Origin: CAYFZO01 sp965211995
GTDB lineage: Bacteria; Pseudomonadota; Gammaproteobacteria; Poriferisulfidales; Oxydemutatoraceae
Assembly (NCBI GenBank): GCA_965211995.1
Contig: OZ243040.1
Location: 372,001-436,000 of the forward strand
Direction of reading: 5' to 3'
Length of the DNA stretch: 64,000 nucleotides
Shown: positions 1 through 7,569 of the stretch, piece by piece
Layout: the number at the start of each line of letters is the position of its first letter
Position numbering within the stretch: the first letter of the stretch is position 1
The notes under the pieces: model-generated
What the model saw: the letters and a program-made list of their open reading frames with translations, nothing else
Databases searched by the model: none
What the model was told of the DNA's origin: nothing
Translations under genes and position numbers: made by a program

Positions 1-164
1 TCGAATCCGCGCGCACCGCGCTCGCCGGGCACGGGCGGGTACTGGTGCGGCCTTCGGGCACCGAGCCGTTGGTGCGGGTGATGGTCGAGGCCGAATCCGA
101 AGATGCGTGCGACGCGTGGGCGGGACGGATCGCCGCGGCGGTACGCGCTTCGATCAGGGCATGA
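1..164 (+). CDS. glmM: Phosphoglucosamine mutase, C-terminal end (partial)
   Basis: Only the last ~53 codons are in the window, read from base 3 to the TGA at 162-164. The translation contains VLVRPSGTEPLVRVMVEAE, the phosphate-binding RPSGTEP signature of domain 4 of the alpha-D-phosphohexomutase family. GlmM converts glucosamine-6-phosphate to glucosamine-1-phosphate for UDP-GlcNAc synthesis in the cytoplasm. The stop overlaps the ATG of tpiA (ATGA), and glmM-tpiA-secG is a common gammaproteobacterial order, which favours GlmM over other mutases of the family. The upstream part lies outside the window. Confidence 0.9.
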   Translation, partial: ESARTALAGHGRVLVRPSGTEPLVRVMVEAESEDACDAWAGRIAAAVRASIRA

Positions 165-1090
165 TCTCCGCCGCCGGGGCGCGTCCGCTGATCGTCGCCA
201 ACTGGAAACTTCACGGCGATGCCGGCTTCACCGCCGAGTTATTGAATGCTTTGAAGCGGCGCCTCGCGGACGCCGCCGACGTTGACGTCGCGGTGTGCCC
301 GCCTCTGGCGTACTTGCCGCAGGCGCGCGACCTGCTGCGCGGCGGCAACATCGCGCTCGGCGCACAGGACGTCAGCGACCGCGAGCGCGGCGCTTATACC
401 GGCGAGAATTCGGCGCGGATGCTCAAAGACGTCGGTTGCGAGTACGTGATCGTCGGACATTCCGAACGGCGTCGTTGGTATCACGAGGACGACGAATTGA
501 TCGCGCGCAAGTTCGCCGCGGCGCTCGCGGCGGGACTGACGCCGATCCTGTGCGTCGGCGAGACGCTTGAGCAGCGCGACGCCGGCGAGGCCGGCCGGGT
601 CGTCGCCGCGCAGCTTGCCGCGGCCGCGGGCACGGTCGCGGCCGCACGCTGGGTCGTCGCCTACGAGCCGGTATGGGCGATCGGCACCGGGCGCACCGCG
701 TCGGTCGGGCAGATCGCCGAGATGCACGCCGCGATCCGCGCGTGCCCGCCCCGCCCCGCCGACTTCCGACCCGAAGTGCGATCAAAGGAAGCAGAGCAGG
801 TTGAGGGGGCGCCGGCCGGGCGCACCCCGGCCGGCGGGGGGGAAGACAGAAGGCAACGCGGGCGGGCACCGGAGAACGACGCGCCGACGTCGCACTTCAG
901 ACTTGGATCCGGCCCCTCGCGAGTGGTTTACGGCGGCAGCGTAAAGCCGGATAATGCGCGTGCATTGTTTCAAGCCGATGGCGTGGACGGCGGTTTGATC
1001 GGCGGTGCCTCGCTCGACGCCGAGAGTTTCTGCCGCATCTGCGCGGCGGCCCGTAATGACAGGCCGGGTGGCGTGCCGGGCGATGCTTGA
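161..1090 (+). CDS. tpiA: Triosephosphate isomerase with an in-frame repeat insertion
   Basis: Interconverts dihydroxyacetone phosphate and glyceraldehyde-3-phosphate. Catalytic residues are visible: the Lys of ANWKLH (near residue 12), the His of IVGHSERR, the Glu of VVAYEPVWAIGTG, and the phosphate-gripping YGGSVKPDN. The ATG at 161 overlaps the glmM stop; an upstream in-frame ATG at 107 would add 18 residues and is unlikely. The protein would be 309 aa, against about 250 for the family. The excess sits between helix 6 (HAAIRA) and strand 7 (VVYGGS), roughly residues 195-254, where about 60 Arg/Gly/Pro-rich residues replace about 15. That DNA matches a dispersed element seen again at 5925-6052. 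The reading frame stays open through it, so the gene is probably still translated. Confidence 0.93.
   Translation: MISAAGARPLIVANWKLHGDAGFTAELLNALKRRLADAADVDVAVCPPLAYLPQARDLLRGGNIALGAQDVSDRERGAYTGENSARMLKDVGCEYVIVGHSERRRWYHEDDELIARKFAAALAAGLTPILCVGETLEQRDAGEAGRVVAAQLAAAAGTVAAARWVVAYEPVWAIGTGRTASVGQIAEMHAAIRACPPRPADFRPEVRSKEAEQVEGAPAGRTPAGGGEDRRQRGRAPENDAPTSHFRLGSGPSRVVYGGSVKPDNARALFQADGVDGGLIGGASLDAESFCRICAAARNDRPGGVPGDA
771..915 (+). repeat. Dispersed palindromic element, copy A, inside tpiA
   Basis: An insertion of about 130-145 bp in the tpiA reading frame. Its ends carry an 11-bp inverted repeat with one mismatch (bases 771-781 and 890-900, core GAAGTGCGA / TCGCACTTC). The internal sequence, rich in GGCCGGGCGCACC-type tracts, aligns over about 100 bp with 5945-6052 downstream of the RND gene, at roughly 80% identity by eye. 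An in-frame, protein-coded palindromic repeat recalls the Rickettsia palindromic elements, but no sequence relationship to those is claimed. Confidence 0.75.
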
Positions 1091-1121
1091 ATGAAACCCT
1101 GAGCCGATACAAGAATCTGAC

Positions 1122-1484
1122 ATGTTTTACAGTTTTTTAGTCGTGGTGGACGTCCTGCTCGCGGTCGCGGTGATTTCGCTGATATTGATCAACCGCGGTC
1201 GCGGCGCCGAGGTCGGCGCGGCTTTCGGCGGCGGCGCCTCGTCCTCGTCGGTGTTCGGCTCCAAAGGCGCGACGCCGTTCATCACCAAGGTTATCGCGAC
1301 GCTCGCCGGTCTGTTTCTGGCCAACAGCCTCGGCCTTGCCTACCTGGCGAACTTTCAATACGTCCAAAAGAGCGTTATAGATGAGGTCAACATAGAGACC
1401 CAACAAACCGAAGACCGGATGGACGGCGACCTGCCGGACGAGTTTGACGCCGAGACTGATATAGCCCCCGACGTGCCGAACTGA
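1122..1484 (+). CDS. secG: Preprotein translocase subunit SecG
   Basis: A small inner-membrane protein of the SecYEG channel that assists SecA-driven protein export. The 120-aa product has a first hydrophobic helix (residues ~3-22), the Gly/Ser-rich cytoplasmic loop typical of SecG (GGGASSSSVFGSKGAT, ~37-52), and a second helix (~54-76). An acidic C-terminal tail follows, longer than the family minimum. It follows tpiA and precedes tRNA-Leu, as in many gammaproteobacteria. The ATG at 1122 directly precedes the first helix; no strong Shine-Dalgarno is visible. Confidence 0.95.
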   Translation: MFYSFLVVVDVLLAVAVISLILINRGRGAEVGAAFGGGASSSSVFGSKGATPFITKVIATLAGLFLANSLGLAYLANFQYVQKSVIDEVNIETQQTEDRMDGDLPDEFDAETDIAPDVPN

Positions 1485-1520
1485 CGCCCGCCCGCGTGGT
1501 CGGGTAAACTGTCGCTCTGT

Positions 1521-1605
1521 GCCGATGTGGTGGAATTGGTAGACACGCTGTCTTGAGGGGGCAGTGGCGAAAGCCGTGCCGGTTCGATTCCGGCCATCGG
1601 CACCA
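1521..1605 (+). tRNA. tRNA-Leu (anticodon GAG)
   Basis: An 85-nt class II tRNA. The acceptor stem GCCGATG pairs with CATCGGC, the discriminator is A and CCA is encoded (1603-1605). The anticodon loop TTGAGGG presents GAG. A long variable arm precedes the T arm GGTTCGATTCC. It sits directly after secG, where E. coli and relatives also carry tRNA-Leu(GAG). Its 3' end (GGCACCAATAA) resembles the end of each unit of the downstream tandem array. Confidence 0.95.
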
Positions 1606-2626
1606 ATAAGTCCTATGATGTATCCCGGCCCTCCGCCGCAAAAGTTAACACGGCTGCGGCACTAATAAACCCTCAGAAGTATCCCGGCCCTCCGCCGCAA
1701 AAGTTAACACGGTTGCGGCACTAATAAACCCTCAGAGGTATCCCGGCCCTCCGCCGCAAAAGTTAACACGGCTGCGGCACTAATAAACCCTCAGAGGTAT
1801 CCCGGCCCTCCGCCGCAAAAGTTAACACGGCTGCGGCACTAATAAACCCTCAGAGGTATCCCGGCCCTCCGCCGCAAAAGTTAACACGGTTGCGGCACTA
1901 ATAAACCCTCAGAGGTATCCCGGCCCTCCGCCGCAAAAGTTAACACGGCTGCGGCACTAATAAACCCTCAGAGGTATCCCGGCCCTCCGCCGCAAAAGTT
2001 AACACGGCTGTGGCACTAATAAACCCTCAGAGGTATCCCGGCCCTCCGCCGCAAAAGTTAACACGGCTGTGGCACTAATAAACCCTCAGAAGTATCCCGG
2101 CCCTCCGCCGCAAAAGTTAACACGGCTGCGGCACTAATAACCGGTGTTTATCCATGCCGCTTCCAACGCCGCAAAAGCCAACACGGCTGCAGCACTAATA
2201 ACCGGTGTTTATCCGTGCCGCTTCCAACGCCGCCAAAGCCAACACGGCTGTGGCACTAATAACCGGTGTTTATCCGTGCCGCTTCCAACGCCGCCAAAGC
2301 CAACACGGCTGCGGCACTAATAACCGGTGTTTATCCATGCCGCTTCCAACGCCGCCAAAGCCAACACGGCTGCGGCACTAATAACCGGTGTTTATCCGTG
2401 CCGCTTCCAACGCCGCCAAAGCCAACACGGCTGCGGCACTAATAACCGGTGTTTATCCGTGCCGCTTCCAACGCCGCCAAAGCCAACACGGCTGCGGCAC
2501 TAATAACCGGTGTTTATCCATGCCGCTTCCAACGCCGCAAAGCCAACACGGCTGCGGCACTAATAACCGGTGTTTATCCATGCCGCTTCCAACGCCGCAA
2601 AGCCAACACGGTCGCGGCGCTAATCA
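1606..2626 (+). repeat. Two-part tandem array (59-bp and 61-bp units)
   Basis: About 1 kb without a gene. The first part repeats every 59 bp (unit starts 1621, 1680, 1739, 1798, 1857, 1916, 1975, 2034, 2093; marker TATCCCGGCCCTCCGCCGC). The second part repeats every 61 bp (starts 2136, 2197, 2258, 2319, 2380, 2441, 2502, then one 60-bp unit at 2562; marker ACCGGTGTTTATCC). Both unit types share the tail AACACGGCTGCGGCACTAATAA and can form a GCCGC/GCGGC hairpin. The short ORFs seen here are repeat artefacts. Units are contiguous with no variable spacers, so this is not a CRISPR. Confidence 0.95.
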
Positions 2627-2745
2627 CCCCCGCCATCCGTCCGCCCCCGCCGTGATGTTCCGTGTAATCCTTTGTCTCGCTCGAGACGGCAGCCCGATTC
2701 CGTCAGTGCAACGGTGAACATCTGTAAGTATGACGGCGAGGGGGG

Positions 2746-2776
2746 CTGACGGGATCAACGGCCGGCGCTATACAAT
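2746..2776 (+). promoter_or_regulatory. Possible sigma-70 promoter of the RND gene
   Basis: CTGACG at 2746-2751 and TACAAT at 2771-2776, with a 19-bp spacer, immediately upstream of the ATG at 2785. Each hexamer is an imperfect match and the leader would be very short, so this is tentative. Confidence 0.3.
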
Positions 2777-2784
2777 AACGGGCG

Positions 2785-5700
2785 ATGATAATAAATTTTT
2801 CCATCCGCAATCCGCTGCTGGTCAATTTTCTGCTGCTCGGTATCGTGGTCGTCGGCGTGCTGTCGTGGCGCGCGATGCCGCAGGAGATCTTTCCGGTCAC
2901 CGAGGAAGATACGATCCAGATCGACACGGTCTTTGAAGGCGCGGCGCCGATCGAGGTCGAGCGCCAGATCACGATTCCGATAGAGGACGCGGTCGAAGGG
3001 CTGGGCGACATAGATTCAATGGAGTCGCTAAGCCGCGAAGGTCATTCGCAAGTGCTGTTGATGTTGAAGGCCAACGTTGACGCCGATGACTTTCTCCAGG
3101 ACGTTCGCTCGGCGGTTGACGCGATAGACGATCTGCCCGAGGACGCCGATCGCACCCAGGTGCGGCGGCTGCGCACGCGCTTTCCGGTGATGAGCGTCAG
3201 CGTTTACGGCGACGTCGGCGAGGAAGACCTGATCGAAACCGGCAAAAACGTAAAGCGCGCGATCCAGCGCCTCAAAGACGTCGCCAGCGTCAATATCGCG
3301 GGCGAGCGCGAGTGGGAGGTCTGGGTGGTTATGGATCCGTATCTGGCGGCGGCGCGGGAGGTGTCGCTCGCCGAGATCAGCGCCGCGCTCGCGGGCAACA
3401 TCGGCGACAAGCCCGGCGGCAAGTTGTCGTCGAGCGAGGGCGAGATCCAACTGCGCGGTCTCGGCGCGGCGTCCGACGTGCAAGCGGTGCGTGAGATTGC
3501 GATCCGCACCAACCCGGACGGCGCGCAACTGAAAGTCGGCGACGTCGCCGACGTCGGGCTGCGCCTCGAAACCGAGCAGACGCTCGGGCGCTACGCGGGC
3601 AAGCCGGCGATCAACCTGGTCGTGACCAAGGCCGCGGACGGCTCGACGAGCGAGATGTCCGCCGCGGTCAAACGGCTGCTCGGGGAATTGTCGCAGACGC
3701 TGCCGCCCGGCGTCGCGGTCGGTTACCACAGCGATTCATCGGTGTATATCGAAACCCGCTTGCAGACGGTGTTTTCGTCGGGGGCGGTCGGCTTGATCCT
3801 GTTGCTGCTGTCGCTCTATCTGCTGCTGAACCTGCGCGTTGCGGTGATTACCGCGCTCGGCATACCGGTGTCGTTCCTGGTCGCGGTCGTCGCGATTCAT
3901 TATCTCGGCTTCACCATCAACATGGTGTCGCTGTTCGCTTTTCTGATCGCGCTCGGCATGATCGTTGACGACGCGATCATCATTACCGAAAACACTTACC
4001 GTCACCTCGAAGAGGGCCGGCCGTACGCGCAGGCGGCGGCGCTCGGCGCGCGCGAGGTCGTGGGGCCGGTGGTAGCCTCGACCCTGACCACGATCGCGGC
4101 TTTTCTGCCGATGTTTGCGGTCAGCGGCACGCTCGGCGCTTTCATCACGGTTATTCCGGTCGTGGTCAGCGCCGCGTTGCTGGGTTCTTTGTTCGAGGCG
4201 TTCGTCATCCTGCCCTCGCACGCGCGCATGGTGTTCAAAAACGCCGCGGTCAAGACGCGGCGCACCGGCGCGTTCTGGCCCGGGGCGCTCGACCGTTACG
4301 CGGTGTGGCTCGCGTGGTCGCTGAAAAACCGTTATCTGGTGAGTACGTTCGCGGTGTGCGCGTTCGCGCTCGCGCTCGCGCTGGCGATGACGCGGGTGCC
4401 GTTTCAGTTGTTCGGCGAGGTCGAAATCAATCAGTTCTTCATCAACATAGAAGCGCCCAACACCTACGGCATGGACGACAGCAAACGACTCGCCGCGGAG
4501 ATAGAAGCGCAGATCGCGGAAGTGTTCGCGGGCCGCGAGGATGAACTCGAAGTGCTGTTGACCAACGTCGGCGTGCTGCTGATTGATTTCAACCGCTCGA
4601 AACTGGCGAGCCACTATATTCAGTTGCTTATCAGTTTGCAGAAAAGGCGTCCCGAGGGTTTCATCGAGCGGTTCGTCACGCCGCTGATCAATTTCAGACT
4701 GCCCGCGGACGGCGGCAGGGCGCGCAGCACCGACGAGATCATCAACCTGATCCGCGAGCGCCTGCGCAACGTCGCCGGCATCAAGCGCTTTTCGGTATTG
4801 CGCCCGCGCGCCGGGCCCGCCGGGTCCGACGTCGTGGTCGGCATCACCGGCCCCAAGCTCACGCGGATGCGCGAATACGCCGACGAAATGACCGGATTTC
4901 TGAAAACGCTCGACGGTGTTTACGACGTGCGCCACGACGTCGAGCCGGGAAAACTCGAGTTCCGTTACCGCCTCAACGAGCGCGGTAGAAACCTCGGCCT
5001 GACGCAGGAGACCGTGGCCGATTTTGTGCGCGCGGGCTACCACGGCGTCGATGTCGCCTACGCGAACTGGGGCAAGGAACGTTACTCGGTGCGCCTGATC
5101 TTTCCGCAGGGCGTGCGCAACGACGTCGCTGCGCTGCCGGAATTGCCGCTGACGCTGCCGAATGGCAAGGTCGTCTATCTCGGCACGGTCGTTGATATCG
5201 AAGTGGACCGGGGGTTCAGCACGCTGATGCGGGTTGACGGCCGGCGCGTGGCTACGGTCAGCGCCGAGGTCGCGCTCGATAAAACTACGGCGCTCGATGT
5301 TTACGAACTGCTCGACGCCCGCTTCGCCGAAGCTTTCGAGCAACGCCGCGACTACGAGATGATCTTTCTCGGCGAGAAACTTGAAGCGGTCGAATCTTTC
5401 AGCGGCCTCGGCAACGCGCTGATCATCGCGATCGCGATGATCTTCTTCATCCTGCTCGTGCTGTTCCGCTCGTTTCTGGAGCCGCTGGTGGTGCTGTCGG
5501 CGATCCCGTTCGGCATCATCGGCGTGATCGCCGGTCATCTGCTGTTCGGCTTCAACTTGCAATTCGTGTCGCTGGTCGGGTTTGTCGCGTTGTCCGGGAT
5601 CATTGTCAACGACTCGCTGATCCTCGTGAATTTCGCGGCCCGGCGGCGGGCGCAGGGCGGCGAGCGCGTTGCCGCGGTGATCGAGGCGGGGCGCAAACGT

Positions 5701-5919
5701 GCGCGCCCGATCCTGCTGACGACGATCACGACGTTCCTCGGGGTGTCCCCGCTGATCTTTTTCGCCACCGGTCAGACCGCGTTCCTGTCGCCGATGGCGA
5801 TCAGCCTGGGCTTCGGCCTGGTATTCGCGACCGTGCTGATCCTGCTGGTGCTGCCGTGCTTTTATCTGGTCGCGGATGATCTGAAACAGGCCCTCGTCTC
5901 CGCAAACACCGCAAGATAA
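2785..5919 (+). CDS. RND-family efflux transporter, inner-membrane pump
   Basis: 1044 aa, the usual length of HAE-1/AcrB-type resistance-nodulation-division pumps, which use proton influx to drive export from the inner membrane and periplasm. An N-terminal helix (NPLLVNFLLLGIVVV) is followed by a periplasmic porter domain with PQEIFP. A helix block (~335-475) contains GMIVDDAIIITENTYRHLEEG with the paired transmembrane aspartates of the proton relay. A second porter domain and a C-terminal helix block (VSLVGFVALSGIIVNDS) follow. No membrane-fusion partner or outer-membrane channel gene is adjacent, so its adaptor must lie elsewhere. Substrate cannot be told from sequence. The ATG at 2785 begins just before the first helix. 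Confidence 0.93.
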   Translation: MIINFSIRNPLLVNFLLLGIVVVGVLSWRAMPQEIFPVTEEDTIQIDTVFEGAAPIEVERQITIPIEDAVEGLGDIDSMESLSREGHSQVLLMLKANVDADDFLQDVRSAVDAIDDLPEDADRTQVRRLRTRFPVMSVSVYGDVGEEDLIETGKNVKRAIQRLKDVASVNIAGEREWEVWVVMDPYLAAAREVSLAEISAALAGNIGDKPGGKLSSSEGEIQLRGLGAASDVQAVREIAIRTNPDGAQLKVGDVADVGLRLETEQTLGRYAGKPAINLVVTKAADGSTSEMSAAVKRLLGELSQTLPPGVAVGYHSDSSVYIETRLQTVFSSGAVGLILLLLSLYLLLNLRVAVITALGIPVSFLVAVVAIHYLGFTINMVSLFAFLIALGMIVDDAIIITENTYRHLEEGRPYAQAAALGAREVVGPVVASTLTTIAAFLPMFAVSGTLGAFITVIPVVVSAALLGSLFEAFVILPSHARMVFKNAAVKTRRTGAFWPGALDRYAVWLAWSLKNRYLVSTFAVCAFALALALAMTRVPFQLFGEVEINQFFINIEAPNTYGMDDSKRLAAEIEAQIAEVFAGREDELEVLLTNVGVLLIDFNRSKLASHYIQLLISLQKRRPEGFIERFVTPLINFRLPADGGRARSTDEIINLIRERLRNVAGIKRFSVLRPRAGPAGSDVVVGITGPKLTRMREYADEMTGFLKTLDGVYDVRHDVEPGKLEFRYRLNERGRNLGLTQETVADFVRAGYHGVDVAYANWGKERYSVRLIFPQGVRNDVAALPELPLTLPNGKVVYLGTVVDIEVDRGFSTLMRVDGRRVATVSAEVALDKTTALDVYELLDARFAEAFEQRRDYEMIFLGEKLEAVESFSGLGNALIIAIAMIFFILLVLFRSFLEPLVVLSAIPFGIIGVIAGHLLFGFNLQFVSLVGFVALSGIIVNDSLILVNFAARRRAQGGERVAAVIEAGRKRARPILLTTITTFLGVSPLIFFATGQTAFLSPMAISLGFGLVFATVLILLVLPCFYLVADDLKQALVSANTAR

Positions 5920-5924
5920 ACCGG

Positions 5925-6052
5925 CGAACTTGCAACCAAGGGAAATGACCGGGCGCAACCCGGCTGGCGGGGGAAATACGGAAGACGGCGCGGGCGGTCA
6001 CCGGAGGATGACGGGCCGACGCCGCACTTCAGGCTTGGATCGGGCGGTGCGG
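5925..6052 (+). repeat. Dispersed palindromic element, copy B
   Basis: Begins six bases after the RND stop codon and aligns with the element inside tpiA. Shared stretches include ACCGGGCGCA, CCGGAG and GCACTTCAGGCTTGGAT. The left end (GAACTTGCA) is a diverged inverted copy of the right end (GCACTTC). Here it lies in non-coding DNA. Confidence 0.7.
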
Positions 6053-6110
6053 GAAAACCCGGTAAGACAATTCAAACAACCCACCGGACAAGCCCCCCCG
6101 CGCAGGGCTC

Positions 6111-6176
6111 GGCTTGCCGCAGCGGAAAAAGCGTGCGCGAAAATTGGCCGCCGCGGACACAGCGTAGCGGCAAGCC
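6111..6176. repeat. Large inverted repeat
   Basis: A perfect 10-bp inverted repeat, GGCTTGCCGC at 6111-6120 and GCGGCAAGCC at 6167-6176, separated by 46 bp. It lies in the otherwise gene-free stretch 5920-6293 between the convergent RND and pstS genes and may be a second part of the neighbouring palindromic element. Confidence 0.5.
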
Positions 6177-6239
6177 CCGGACCGGCGGGGTGACGGGCTG
6201 GTCGGGTCGGCGATTCTCCCCGCTTTGATTATTATTTTC

Positions 6240-6270
6240 TGAAAAAAGGGCGGAGCCGGACCCCGCCCTT
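6240..6270 (-). terminator. Rho-independent terminator of pstS
   Basis: An 8-bp stem (6246-6253 with 6263-6270, AAGGGCGG/CCGCCCTT). On the minus strand it is followed by a T-tract, just downstream of the pstS stop. Confidence 0.75.
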
Positions 6271-6293
6271 GCGTGCAGCGCCGCGACTGTGTT

Positions 6294-7340
6294 TCACAGT
6301 TTGTCCGGCAACGGCTTGAGTTCGCGCGCCGTGCTCGCGATCTGTTTCTTTTCCTGCGCCGGCGCCGGAATCAGGCCCCGGTCCGCGAGGTAGCCTTCGT
6401 CGCCGGTGGCGCGGTCGCTGACGAATTCCTCGAGGTATTCCTTGAGGCCCGGAATGACGCCGACGTGCGATTTCTTCACGTAGAAGTAAAGCGCGCGCGA
6501 CACCGCATAAGAGCCGTTCGAGATCGCTTCAAACGAGGGCTTGGTGCCGTTGATCGCCGCGCCCTGCACGCCGTCGGTGTTCTGGTCGAGGAAACTGAAG
6601 CCGAACACGCCGAACGCGGCGGGGTTGGTTTTCAATTTCCGCACGATCAGGTTGTCGTTTTCGCCCGTTTCAACGTAGCCGCCGTCTTCGCGCACGCTGT
6701 GGCAGATCTTCTTGTAGGCCGTTTTATCGGCCTTCTCCATGGCCTTGATCCAGTCGAATTGCCTGCAGCCGCCCTCGAGCGCGAGTTCGGCAAACGCATC
6801 GCGCGTGCCGGAGGTCGGCGGCGGGCCGAGCACTTCGATCTTGAGGTCGGGCAGCGACGGGGCAACGTCCTTCCAGGTTTTGTAAGGATTGGCGGTGAGT
6901 GTCTGCGAGCCGTCCGGGTGCGGCACTTCCCGGGCCAGCGCCAGGAAGACGTGTTTGAGGCTGAAGTTCGGCTGTATCGAGCCTTTCGCGTTGGCGATGA
7001 CGATGCCGTCGTAGCCGATCTTCACTTCGACGATGCCGCTGACGCCGTTTTTGCTGCACAGGTCAACTTCTTTCTGCTTGATGCGGCGCGAGGCGTTCGA
7101 GACGTCGGGCGTGTTGAGGCCGTTGCCTTCGCAAAACAATTTGAAGCCGCCGCCGGTGCCGGTGGCTTCGATCTTCGGTGTTTTGTGGCCGGTGTTGCGG
7201 GCGAAAGTTTCGGCGACCACCGCCGCGAACGGATAGACGGTGGATGAGCCGACGACGTTGATCTGGTTGCGTGCCGCCGCGTTGGTGCTGAGCACCGCCG
7301 CCGCGAACAACAAGAGGCTTAAAGCAAAAGTGCGTTTCAT
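6294..7340 (-). CDS. pstS: Phosphate ABC transporter substrate-binding protein
   Basis: 348 aa with a cleavable signal peptide (ending near STNAAA). It is the periplasmic phosphate-binding component of the Pst transporter. The phosphate-site motifs VVGSSTVYPFA (~29-39) and TSGTRDAFAELAL (~175-187) are present. A good Shine-Dalgarno (GGAGGG) lies four bases before the ATG at 7340. The channel and ATPase genes pstC, pstA and pstB are not in the window. It is divergent from an OprO/OprP-like porin, so the two likely act together: the porin brings phosphate across the outer membrane and PstS captures it. A CTGTCAT half-site in the shared intergenic region suggests PhoB control. Confidence 0.95.
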   Translation of the reverse strand: MKRTFALSLLLFAAAVLSTNAAARNQINVVGSSTVYPFAAVVAETFARNTGHKTPKIEATGTGGGFKLFCEGNGLNTPDVSNASRRIKQKEVDLCSKNGVSGIVEVKIGYDGIVIANAKGSIQPNFSLKHVFLALAREVPHPDGSQTLTANPYKTWKDVAPSLPDLKIEVLGPPPTSGTRDAFAELALEGGCRQFDWIKAMEKADKTAYKKICHSVREDGGYVETGENDNLIVRKLKTNPAAFGVFGFSFLDQNTDGVQGAAINGTKPSFEAISNGSYAVSRALYFYVKKSHVGVIPGLKEYLEEFVSDRATGDEGYLADRGLIPAPAQEKKQIASTARELKPLPDKL

Positions 7341-7383
7341 GTCTCCCTCCGGCAGGGCTGGGGTGATCGCTCGAACGGTATTT

Positions 7384-7471
7384 TCACCGGGAAATATGAC
7401 AGGGTTATTTCAACCGGCCTCCGCGGAAGCGCGGCAACAAAACTGTCATGGTTTTGCGGCGCGGCTATAAT
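7384..7471. promoter_or_regulatory. Divergent regulatory region with Pho-box-like half-sites
   Basis: CTGTCAT occurs on the plus strand at 7443-7449 and on the minus strand at about 7395-7401 (with a weaker TTGAAAT four bases further upstream on that strand). A perfect TATAAT at 7466-7471 can serve the porin gene. CTGTCAT is the core repeat of the PhoB box; the second repeats are degenerate, so PhoB control is an inference supported mainly by the two genes flanking the region. Confidence 0.45.
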
Positions 7472-7569
7472 ATCCCGCGCCGATAATGCATCTTCCATGG
7501 TCCGGGCCGGCGGCCCGTGAAACGACCCCACCGAGGCCTGCGGTCAGCATCACCCCAGGAGAAATCTCA

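Noticed and set aside
1606..2626. CRISPR array
   Set aside because: Units abut with no variable spacers and no cas genes are present; the same reasoning excludes the array at 54791-55541.
2388..2717. Plus-strand ORF with repeated peptides in the tRNA-downstream array
   Set aside because: The 61-bp unit shifts frame every copy, so the peptide is a repeat artefact; no ribosome site.
3736..5958. 740-codon minus-strand ORF antisense to the RND pump
   Set aside because: Shadow frame in GC-rich DNA; its translation is Arg/His/Gln-rich without family features, while the plus-strand RND protein is clear.
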